Below the pieces are notes generated by a model. That model was not told where the DNA came from. It did no database searches and saw only the letters and a program-made list of their open reading frames with translations. 11,366 nucleotides of DNA from Sediminibacterium sp. GTDB lineage: Bacteria > Bacteroidota > Bacteroidia > Chitinophagales > Chitinophagaceae. Of the stretch, positions 1 to 5,467 are shown piece after piece (within the stretch, counting starts at the first letter, position 1; every line of letters begins with the position of its first letter). The stretch covers positions 1-11,366 of the forward strand of contig JAGNTI010000034.1 in the NCBI GenBank assembly GCA_017987615.1, in the 5' to 3' direction. A program made the position numbers and the translations under genes.

Positions 1-182
1 GATCTCGGCTTGTCAAGTGCCAACTCTTTTTTGATATTGCTAATAGTAGTGCTATCACCACTTTGACCTAGTACCAAACGGGCTGGATCACCAAAGCCTT
101 GAAACAAAAAAAACACCACCACTACTACCCCCATTAATACGAGTAACCCATACCCTAATTTTTTTGTAATGAAACGAATCAT
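1..182 (-). CDS. ABC transporter permease, DppB/OppB type (N-terminal part only)
   Basis: The first 60 codons of a minus-strand gene run off the left edge of the window. They encode the start of an inner-membrane permease of the dipeptide/oligopeptide (DppB/OppB) ABC importer type. What is visible: a short basic start (MIRFITKKLG), one hydrophobic segment at about residues 11-29, then GDPARLVLGQ at 31-40 and KKELALDKP at 51-59. These match the family pattern of first membrane helix, 'GDPA' and 'LGLDKP' ahead of the periplasmic loop. The ATG shares one base with the TAA stop of the upstream gene (TAATG), so the two are translationally coupled and in one operon. The substrate cannot be told from this fragment. 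The call rests on about 60 residues but the motif order is characteristic. Confidence 0.8.
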   Translation of the reverse strand, partial: MIRFITKKLGYGLLVLMGVVVVVFFLFQGFGDPARLVLGQSGDSTTISNIKKELALDKPR

Positions 183-1279
183 TACTTGCTATTTAGTGTG
201 GTAAACAAATGATCAATCGTAGGTGCTGAAACTTTTTCTACAATGCGTGACCCTTTCATTAAAAAATAAGTTGGCGTAACACGTGCAGCGGTTTTAATAA
301 CGGTTGCATCAGATATTAATATATTGATATTGCCAAAAAGTTGAGCAGCTCTGTCTGCTTCTGGTGTAACTAAAATAACCTCAATATTTTGTGCCTGTAA
401 TTTTTTATAGATTGTTTCAAAAGCATTTTTCCAACCTTCTGCACCTTTCATTTCTTTTGCAAATACAAGCACATATGGTTTTTGATTTGCAAAAATGGCA
501 GATGTAGTGTCTGTGCCAGATCTAGACATTAAACTAAAGTCAACAATTTTTGCTACAAGACCATTTCCTTTTTTAACCACAATATCTTTACGATCAACAT
601 ACACATAAGTACTGTCAAAATCGGTTGGGAAATTGGCCTGGTCAAAACGAACTTCTTTTCCGTTTTTGGTATATATAAATTCAATAGAAGTACTGTCTGG
701 AACTGCGCCAGCAGGTACTTTCATTTGTTCTACAATATCATTGCCCTTTTTGTAAGGCAAACAATCTACTACTGGTAAATACGTAAGTGCATACCACTGA
801 AAAGCAGCGGTACCAAGGGTTACCGTATAGAGTAATATTTTTCCAAAAATGGCTTTATTGGCTTTACCAGAATTAGTTGCTAATAAAATAATAATGAGTA
901 CGCCTAATATAATGTCTTTGGTAAATGACATTGCCGGCGTAAGTGGTAAGCAGTCACCAAAACAACCACAGGTTTTAATTTTACCTGAAAAGAGCGCATA
1001 GCCTGTTAGGTAGGTGAAAAATAAAATGAGTATAAATAATAGCCATGTGATTTTTTTGGTTTGCCAGTTTACAATAATGGCAATGCCGGCAAATACCTCG
1101 AGCACATTCATACCCAATGATAAAAACAAGCTAAAGGGATTTAAAAAATCAAAACCCCACACCTCAAAAAACTCCTGCATTTTATAGCTTAACCCATGCG
1201 GATCATTGGCTTTTATAAGTCCAGAAAAGATAAACAACAATCCTACAAAAATTCGAATGGGTGTGTTTAATTTTTTCAT
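182..1279 (-). CDS. BT_3928-family DoxX/MauE-like membrane protein with C-terminal thioredoxin-like domain
   Basis: A 365-residue membrane protein. Residues 1-160 hold a DoxX/MauE-like four-helix bundle (hydrophobic stretches near 8-22, 50-70, 77-95 and 120-135, plus one at 147-165). It carries the motif CGCFGDC at 104-110, like the CxCFG motif of MauE-type proteins. A conserved-looking segment with DCLPYKKG (172-179) follows. Residues about 265-360 look like a thioredoxin/TlpA fold, with a hydrophobic strand ending in FA at 273-274 and the cis-proline region VTPTYFL at 334-340. The CxxC site is absent: KEMKGAEG occupies its place. This architecture matches the Bacteroidota 'BT_3928 family' as I remember it. 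The function is unknown; a role in redox or oxidation at the membrane is only suggested by the MauE relation. It starts 10 nt after the DUF1599 gene and overlaps the ABC permease gene by 1 nt. Confidence 0.8.
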   Translation of the reverse strand: MKKLNTPIRIFVGLLFIFSGLIKANDPHGLSYKMQEFFEVWGFDFLNPFSLFLSLGMNVLEVFAGIAIIVNWQTKKITWLLFILILFFTYLTGYALFSGKIKTCGCFGDCLPLTPAMSFTKDIILGVLIIILLATNSGKANKAIFGKILLYTVTLGTAAFQWYALTYLPVVDCLPYKKGNDIVEQMKVPAGAVPDSTSIEFIYTKNGKEVRFDQANFPTDFDSTYVYVDRKDIVVKKGNGLVAKIVDFSLMSRSGTDTTSAIFANQKPYVLVFAKEMKGAEGWKNAFETIYKKLQAQNIEVILVTPEADRAAQLFGNINILISDATVIKTAARVTPTYFLMKGSRIVEKVSAPTIDHLFTTLNSK

Positions 1280-1289
1280 GCAGATGGTT

Positions 1290-1835
1290 TTAGTGTTTTC
1301 CTTCGGAAATTAATATGAGTGCAAAAACAGAGTAATTTAAAATGTCCACGTAGTTGGCGTCAATACCTTCACTAATGAGGGTTTTGCCATCGTTGCCTAA
1401 AATTTGTTTGATGCGCATTAACTTCATGAGTATCAAATCGGCAAAACTTTCTTGACTCATATCTCTCCATGCTTCACCATAATCATGGTTTTTATCAAGC
1501 ATCGTTTGACGTGCAAAATCTACATATTGTAAGTAGAGTTTTTCTACTTGATCCACTGGGAGTTCCTCTACCTGAGGATTACCAAGTGCCAATTGTATAA
1601 GACCAATAACTGCATAGTTTACAATGCCCTTAAATTCAGAATTGATATCATCCCCTACTTTTTGGGTTTGTAAATCTTGTATGGTTCTAATGCGAAGGGC
1701 CTTAATAAATATTTGATCCACCACAGAAATCGTACGCAATACACGCCATGCGGTTCCGTAATCCTTGGTTTTTTTAATAAAGATGTCTCTACAAGCTAAA
1801 ATAGCCTCATCATATGCCTGATTGGTACTGCTCAT
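1290..1835 (-). CDS. DUF1599 (Nmad1) protein with two tandem copies of the domain
   Basis: A soluble 181-residue protein of the DUF1599 family, also called nucleotide modification associated domain 1. The sequence is an internal duplication with a period of about 93 residues. DYGTAWR at 25-31 corresponds to DYGEAWR at 118-124. The following helices IFIKALRIRTIQ (42-53) and ILMKLMRIKQIL (135-146) match, as do GIVNYAVIGLIQL (70-82) and DILNYSVFALILI (164-176). The charged/aromatic DYGxAWR and the N-Y pair are probably the functional core. No enzyme activity is established that I know of; the family name comes from genomic association. It is the first gene of a minus-strand operon with the BT_3928-type gene and the ABC permease, and is divergent from folP with 68 nt between the starts. 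The ATG at 1835 is the only sensible start. Confidence 0.8.
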   Translation of the reverse strand: MSSTNQAYDEAILACRDIFIKKTKDYGTAWRVLRTISVVDQIFIKALRIRTIQDLQTQKVGDDINSEFKGIVNYAVIGLIQLALGNPQVEELPVDQVEKLYLQYVDFARQTMLDKNHDYGEAWRDMSQESFADLILMKLMRIKQILGNDGKTLISEGIDANYVDILNYSVFALILISEGKH

Positions 1836-1865
1836 TTTATAGGTCTAATTTTGATCCTTTGGTAA

Positions 1866-1873
1866 TATCTTTG
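1866..1873 (+). promoter_or_regulatory. Putative -7 promoter element of folP (TATCTTTG)
   Basis: TATCTTTG is a full match to the Bacteroidota -7 consensus TAnnTTTG. Transcription would start near 1880, leaving a leader of roughly 24 nt before the folP ATG. The -33 TTTG at the preferred spacing is poor; the nearest TTTG copies (1850-1853 and 1858-1861) are too close. The call therefore depends on the -7 match alone. Confidence 0.4.
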
Positions 1874-1880
1874 AAGCGGA

Positions 1881-1891
1881 TGCAATATAAT
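1881..1891 (-). promoter_or_regulatory. Possible -7 element for the DUF1599 operon (ATTATATTGCA)
   Basis: On the minus strand this reads ATTATATTGCA, a near match to the Bacteroidota -7 element (TAnnTTTG). The same 11-mer lies just upstream of the pyrC homologue at 5438-5448. It would give a leader of about 40 nt to the start at 1835. No clear -33 TTTG is seen, so this is tentative. Confidence 0.35.
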
Positions 1892-1903
1892 TGAAACATC
1901 AGA

Positions 1904-2728
1904 ATGTTGACACTAAATAGCCAAGGAAAAACCTTACACAGTACAAAACCCCTCATTATGGGGATTTTAAATGTAACCCCCGATTCTTTTTACCAAAAGA
2001 GCCGGGTAATAGCTGTTTCCGAAGTGTTAGACCTCGCAGGTAAAATGCTACATGAAGGAGCCTCTATTTTAGATATTGGAGGACAAAGTACGAGACCGGG
2101 TTCGGAGGCCATTTCTGCAAATGAAGAGCTGGATAGAATTGGCGCCGTTATTGAAGCAGTTGTGCGTCATTTTGGGGATGCATTTATATCGGTAGACACA
2201 TACCATAGTGAGGTTGCTAAAGAGGTAGTAAATCTTGGTGCGCATATCATCAATGATATTAGCGGTGGTCAGTATGACGCTAATATGTACAACACCATTG
2301 CTGATCTCAATGTGCCATATGTTGTTATGCATGTTAATGAGCATAAAGAACAAATGCATACCGTTCATACTAGTACAAGTATTTTACCTGTGGTGCATGA
2401 ATTTTTTACAAAAACAATAGCTGTTACAAAAGAATCTGGAATCCAACAACTGATTATAGATCCCGGTTTTGGTTTTAGTAAAACACCCGAACAAAATTTT
2501 GAACTTATTGCAAATCTATCCTCATTTACAAGCTTTCAAAAGCCAATATTAATAGGCGTTTCCAGAAAATCGACCATCTATAAAACCCTTGGTATTACTG
2601 CAGCAGAAGCACTAAATGGAACTACGGTTTTACACACTGCTGCAATTTTGAATGGTGCTTCTATACTTAGGGTGCATGATGTAAAAGAAGCAAACGAAGT
2701 AGTAACACTTTGTAGTTACCTACAATAA
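1904..2728 (+). CDS. folP: Dihydropteroate synthase
   Basis: Condenses 6-hydroxymethyl-7,8-dihydropterin diphosphate with p-aminobenzoate to dihydropteroate in folate synthesis; it is the sulfonamide target. The 274 residues cover a complete TIM barrel of normal length. Visible motifs in order: MGILNVTPDSF (19-29), DIGGQSTRPGSE (57-68), the strand ISVDTYHSEVA (95-105), INDISGG (116-122), the VMH strand (141-143), IIDPGFGFSKT (184-194), GVSRKS (218-223), and RVHDV (256-260) near the C-terminus. These hold the pterin- and phosphate-binding residues. One small departure is that the loop after DSF reads YQKSR rather than the usual SDGG. It is a single gene facing away from DUF1599 and converging on the FKBP gene across a shared hairpin terminator. 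Confidence 0.96.
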   Translation: MLTLNSQGKTLHSTKPLIMGILNVTPDSFYQKSRVIAVSEVLDLAGKMLHEGASILDIGGQSTRPGSEAISANEELDRIGAVIEAVVRHFGDAFISVDTYHSEVAKEVVNLGAHIINDISGGQYDANMYNTIADLNVPYVVMHVNEHKEQMHTVHTSTSILPVVHEFFTKTIAVTKESGIQQLIIDPGFGFSKTPEQNFELIANLSSFTSFQKPILIGVSRKSTIYKTLGITAAEALNGTTVLHTAAILNGASILRVHDVKEANEVVTLCSYLQ

Positions 2729-2755
2729 AAAAGCCCCAACCTAAAGGTTGAGGCT
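2726..2755. terminator. Bidirectional intrinsic terminator between folP and the FKBP gene
   Basis: A 10-bp stem with one C-A mismatch pairs 2732-2741 with 2746-2755 around a 4-nt loop. On the minus strand the hairpin is followed directly by six T (2732-2727), a strong rho-independent terminator for the FKBP/nrnA operon. On the plus strand the T run (2767-2771) lies 11 nt further on, so termination of folP is weaker. The 3' end of the hairpin overlaps the folP stop region. Confidence 0.8.
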
Positions 2756-2774
2756 CTCATAATTACTTTTTATA

Positions 2775-3695
2775 TTATTGACCTGGAGCGCCCGGAGCAG
2801 CTGGAGGTGGTGGTGGCGGTGCTAATTTTACGTCAACGATTTCTACATCGAAACATAAGTTTGCAAATGGTGCAATAGCTGGAGGACGACCTGAAGGGCC
2901 ATAACCTAAAAATGAAGGAACTACAATACGTCCCTTTCCACCTTTAGCAAAGAAAGTTAAACCTTCTTCCCAACCTGGAATAACACCATGCTGTCCAATA
3001 ACCACATCAATAGGTGCGTTATCTGGCGCTGGCTTACCCATATTAGCATCAAATTCTTTTCCGTCTTTATCCGCAAAATAACCTCTGTACATTACAGATA
3101 CTTGGTATCCAGAGTCGGCTTTTTGACCTACACCCGGATTTGTTATTTCTACTAAAGCGCCGCTTTTGGTAGAAACTGTTTTCATTTTCTTGCCTTCAGC
3201 ATATTTTTTTACTTCAGCAATTTCTGTAGCTTTTTCTTTTTCAACTTCTTTTTCGTAATCTGCTTTTACTAAATCTTCTTTAGCAAATGCTGCAATTACT
3301 TCAAGTTTACCATTGATAAAGTCGCCCGTTTTAAATACTTCATTGAACTCAATCATACCCATTTTTTTGAGTGAATCGATGCTTAATGAAAACTCCATTT
3401 TATCGCCAGGTGCACACTTGGTAATCACTTCTGTAAAAGTGTATTTTCCAAGTCTAGCTGTATCTAAATAAAAATACATCGGGATATGACCATAAGATGT
3501 ATTTAATACGGTGTCTTTAGATTTTAACTTGTACTCGATGTTCAATTTTACAAACTGACCATGTTTTAAAAGTTCTTTACTGTTGCCTTTTGTAATTTTG
3601 TAAGGCATACCTGAAGGTGATTTTTGGAACTGATTACAGCTCGCAAAAATGACAACCGCTGCTAAAAGCGATAGTGTTGATTTGATCATTTTCAT
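2775..3695 (-). CDS. FKBP-type peptidyl-prolyl cis-trans isomerase lipoprotein
   Basis: A 306-residue envelope lipoprotein. A signal peptide of 19 residues ends in the lipobox FASC (C20 lipidated). Residues about 28-137 look like a degenerate FKBP domain without clear active-site residues. A charged, helical, lysine/glutamate-rich linker (138-175) leads into a full FKBP domain at about 180-290. That domain keeps Y203, FDAN (215-218), GVIPGWEEGL (237-246), the GYGPSG turn (264-269) and a C-terminal strand DVEIVDV (283-289), so proline isomerase activity is likely. The C-terminus is a proline-rich tail with six prolines at 293-298. It overlaps the upstream DHH gene by 4 nt (ATGA), so the two are co-translated. 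Codon 3 is also ATG and could be an alternative start. The neighbourhood resembles that of the gliding lipoprotein GldI, but this protein is longer and I do not assign that name. Confidence 0.9.
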   Translation of the reverse strand: MKMIKSTLSLLAAVVIFASCNQFQKSPSGMPYKITKGNSKELLKHGQFVKLNIEYKLKSKDTVLNTSYGHIPMYFYLDTARLGKYTFTEVITKCAPGDKMEFSLSIDSLKKMGMIEFNEVFKTGDFINGKLEVIAAFAKEDLVKADYEKEVEKEKATEIAEVKKYAEGKKMKTVSTKSGALVEITNPGVGQKADSGYQVSVMYRGYFADKDGKEFDANMGKPAPDNAPIDVVIGQHGVIPGWEEGLTFFAKGGKGRIVVPSFLGYGPSGRPPAIAPFANLCFDVEIVDVKLAPPPPPPAAPGAPGQ

Positions 3696-4699
3696 TGTAG
3701 TTGATTATAATAGTCTTTTAAGACCTCTTTAAAAGTATGTAAAGTTGTTTCAATATTTTCATCACTCCTACCTCCTGCTGCATTTACATGTCCGCCTCCT
3801 TCAAAATGTTTTCTTGCAAAAGCATTTACATCAAAAGCACCCTTGCTTCTAAAACTCCACTTACGCTCTTCGTCTCGATCTATCACAATAGCGCCAAGTT
3901 TCATGCCTTTAATACCTAACAAATAATTCACCAAACCCTCTGTATCACCGGTTTTGATGTCAAAGCGTTGTAAATCCTGCTTGGTAATATGCATAATGGC
4001 AGTGTTGCATTCATAGAGCACTTCCATTCGGTTCAGTAAAGCATAGCCAATAAAACGAAGTCTGTTTTCTAATGAATTATCAAAGATATGACTATGTACC
4101 ACCGTGTGGTCTAGTCCTAAATCTTTTAAATGAGCAATCATGCGGTGTACAGATGCGGTAGTGGCAGGAAATCTAAAAGATCCAGTGTCTGTCATTAACC
4201 CTGTATATAAACAGGTAGCCACATCAAGTGATATATGCGCTCCGTTTTCTGAAGCCATAATTAAATCATATACCATTTCACAGGTAGAACTTTTGCTGGT
4301 ATCGCTCACGCCATAAGCAAATACTTCAGTTTGTGGTTGCTGGTGATGATCAATTAAAATTCTAGCACCCTTTGCATTTGCAAGTGGCGCTTCCATGTTT
4401 TTGGTTCTGCTAAGTGTATTAAAATCTAAGCAAAATAAATAGTCTGCATCATTAATAAGCGCTAAAGCTGCATCCTTCTTTTTTTCAAAATCAATAACCG
4501 TTTTAATACCTGGCATCCAATCTAAAAAATCGGCCCAATTGGTGGGTGATATAACAACCGCATCATGACCAAGTGCCTTTAAAAAATGATACAATCCAAG
4601 GGTAGATCCCATTGCATCGCCATCCGGCTTTTGGTGCATGGTAATAATAACCTTGCTAGGCTTAGTTAATAATGGGAAAAACTGTTCAATGGGTTGCAT
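3692..4699 (-). CDS. nrnA: DHH/DHHA1 phosphoesterase, NrnA-like (oligoribonuclease / pAp phosphatase)
   Basis: A cytoplasmic DHH-family enzyme; NrnA relatives degrade nanoRNA from the end and dephosphorylate pAp to AMP, using two Mn2+ ions. With this start the protein has 335 residues, the usual length. Motif I is H22 with KPDGDAMGS (D26 and D28). Motif II is CLDF (D92). Motif III is the DHH triad at 117-119. Motif IV is GLMTDTGSFRF (D171). The C-terminal DHHA1 domain carries the substrate-binding GGGHVNAAGG from 301. All expected metal ligands are present. The frame is open seven codons further, to an ATG at 4720. I prefer the internal ATG because relatives start about 20 residues before the first His, and because the longer form would leave almost no leader after the possible promoter. 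It is the first gene of a pair with the FKBP lipoprotein and divergent from ndk. Confidence 0.88.
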   Translation of the reverse strand: MQPIEQFFPLLTKPSKVIITMHQKPDGDAMGSTLGLYHFLKALGHDAVVISPTNWADFLDWMPGIKTVIDFEKKKDAALALINDADYLFCLDFNTLSRTKNMEAPLANAKGARILIDHHQQPQTEVFAYGVSDTSKSSTCEMVYDLIMASENGAHISLDVATCLYTGLMTDTGSFRFPATTASVHRMIAHLKDLGLDHTVVHSHIFDNSLENRLRFIGYALLNRMEVLYECNTAIMHITKQDLQRFDIKTGDTEGLVNYLLGIKGMKLGAIVIDRDEERKWSFRSKGAFDVNAFARKHFEGGGHVNAAGGRSDENIETTLHTFKEVLKDYYNQLQ

Positions 4700-4734
4700 A
4701 TTCTGGCAAAAATGCAGCATCTAGCCTGTTTTGT

Positions 4735-4763
4735 CAAATCAATTTAAGGGGGTTTAACAAAAA
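4735..4763 (-). promoter_or_regulatory. Possible promoter of the nrnA-FKBP pair
   Basis: On the minus strand TTTTTG (4763-4758) is followed after 15 nt by TTGATTTG (4742-4735), one base away from the TAnnTTTG consensus. The spacing is shorter than the usual 17-23 nt, so confidence is low. It would put the transcript start near 4730 and give a leader of about 30 nt to the preferred nrnA start. Confidence 0.25.
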
Positions 4764-4800
4764 TTAACGCTAATTAGTAATTTAAAGGGTAGATTATTTG

Positions 4801-4808
4801 TAATTTTG
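4801..4808 (+). promoter_or_regulatory. Putative -7 promoter element of ndk (TAATTTTG)
   Basis: A full match to TAnnTTTG, followed by CA as in the other candidate promoters of this window. The start of transcription would be near 4814, giving a leader of about 17 nt before the ndk ATG. A TTTA at 4781-4784 is the only candidate for the -33 element (16-nt spacing). Confidence 0.5.
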
Positions 4809-4830
4809 CACCCGAATTATACCTAAAACT

Positions 4831-5247
4831 ATGAGTAACAGAACATTTACAATGATCAAGCCTGATGCAACCAGTAAAGGTTACACAGGTGCTATTTTAG
4901 ACCAAATTATCAAGGCTGGCTTTACCGTAAAAGCTATGAAATGGACTAAATTAACAACAGAGCAAGCTGGTTTATTCTATGATATCCATAGAGAAAGACC
5001 CTTTTTTGGTGAATTAGTTGAATTCATGAGCAGTGGCCCAATTGTAGCTGCTATCTTAGAAAAAGACAACGCAGTAGAAGATTTTAGAAAATTGATTGGC
5101 GCAACCAACCCAGCACAAGCTGAAGAAGGTACCATTCGCAAGAATTTTGCTGCTTCGATTGGTGAAAATGCGGTTCACGGTAGTGATAGCAATGAAAATG
5201 CAGTGATTGAAGGAGATTTCTTCTTTTCTAAACTAGAAAGATTCTAA
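4831..5247 (+). CDS. ndk: Nucleoside-diphosphate kinase
   Basis: Transfers the terminal phosphate from ATP to other (d)NDPs through a phosphohistidine, so supplying NTPs and dNTPs in the cytoplasm. The 138 residues are full length for the bacterial enzyme. The signature is NAVHGSDS (113-120) with the phosphorylated H116. K10 of TMIKPDA, Y50, H53 with the ERPFF segment (55-59), and R103 in GTIRKNF complete the nucleotide site. The usual 'GTIRGDF' is GTIRKNF here, a substitution pattern I associate with Bacteroidota enzymes. It is a single-gene unit with its own promoter, divergent from nrnA and converging on tRNA-Pro. Confidence 0.97.
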   Translation: MSNRTFTMIKPDATSKGYTGAILDQIIKAGFTVKAMKWTKLTTEQAGLFYDIHRERPFFGELVEFMSSGPIVAAILEKDNAVEDFRKLIGATNPAQAEEGTIRKNFAASIGENAVHGSDSNENAVIEGDFFFSKLERF

Positions 5248-5264
5248 ATTTTACACTAGGATAT

Positions 5265-5299
5265 AAAAAAAGGTCATTCTGCAAAGAGTGACCTTTTTT
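5265..5299. terminator. Bidirectional intrinsic terminator shared by ndk and tRNA-Pro
   Basis: A 10-bp stem with one G-U pair (5271-5280 with 5285-5294) closes a GCAA loop. Six A (5265-5270) flank it on the left and a run of T (5294-5299) on the right. The A and T runs can extend the stem. Either strand gives a hairpin followed by a U tract, so one element can end both the ndk message and the oppositely directed tRNA transcript. The tRNA 3' CCA lies only 1 nt from the T run. Confidence 0.85.
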
Positions 5300-5300
5300 A

Positions 5301-5377
5301 TGGTCGGGATGACAAGATTTGAACTTGCGACCCCACGCCCCCCAGACGTGTGCGCTACCGGGCTGCGCTACATCCCG
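5301..5377 (-). tRNA. tRNA-Pro (anticodon GGG)
   Basis: A 77-nt cloverleaf on the minus strand. The acceptor stem CGGGATG/CATCCCG pairs perfectly and has the C1-G72 pair typical of bacterial tRNA-Pro. The D arm is GCGC/GCGC. The anticodon stem CACGT/GCGTG has one wobble pair and a loop CTGGGGG, so the anticodon is GGG. The T arm GCAAG/CTTGT has the loop TTCAAAT. The discriminator A and the CCA end are encoded. It has its own promoter and is followed at once by a terminator. Confidence 0.95.
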
Positions 5378-5408
5378 AAAATGAGTATAAAACTCCCTTA
5401 AAACGCTG

Positions 5409-5416
5409 CAAATATA
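5409..5416 (-). promoter_or_regulatory. Putative -7 promoter element of tRNA-Pro (TATATTTG)
   Basis: Read on the minus strand, TATATTTG followed by CAG is a full match to TAnnTTTG. Transcription would start near 5402, about 25 nt before the mature tRNA. The -33 region at the expected distance is not a clean TTTG, although T-rich stretches lie nearby. Confidence 0.5.
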
Positions 5417-5437
5417 GGGTCAAAGACAAAAAATCAG

Positions 5438-5448
5438 ATTATATTGCA
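5438..5448 (+). promoter_or_regulatory. Possible -7 element of the pyrC-glycan gene run (ATTATATTGCA)
   Basis: ATTATATTGCA lies 20 nt before the start codon at 5468 and is identical to the element on the minus strand upstream of the DUF1599 operon. It is one deletion away from TATATTTGCA, seen before tRNA-Pro. It is back-to-back with the tRNA promoter. No convincing -33 element is seen. Confidence 0.35.
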
Positions 5449-5467
5449 CTAAATTTCCAATCAGCCC

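Noticed and set aside
1..4. GATC at the left edge and GGATCC near the right edge as cloning-site junctions
   Set aside because: Such short sites occur by chance; reading frames run through both ends with no vector sequence.
2069..2368. Antisense open frame inside folP
   Set aside because: It lies opposite conserved folP motifs and its translation has no recognisable domain or signal; it is a shadow.
4700..4720. Seven-codon N-terminal extension of the nrnA homologue
   Set aside because: Family members begin near the internal ATG, and the longer start leaves almost no leader after the possible promoter. It cannot be excluded.
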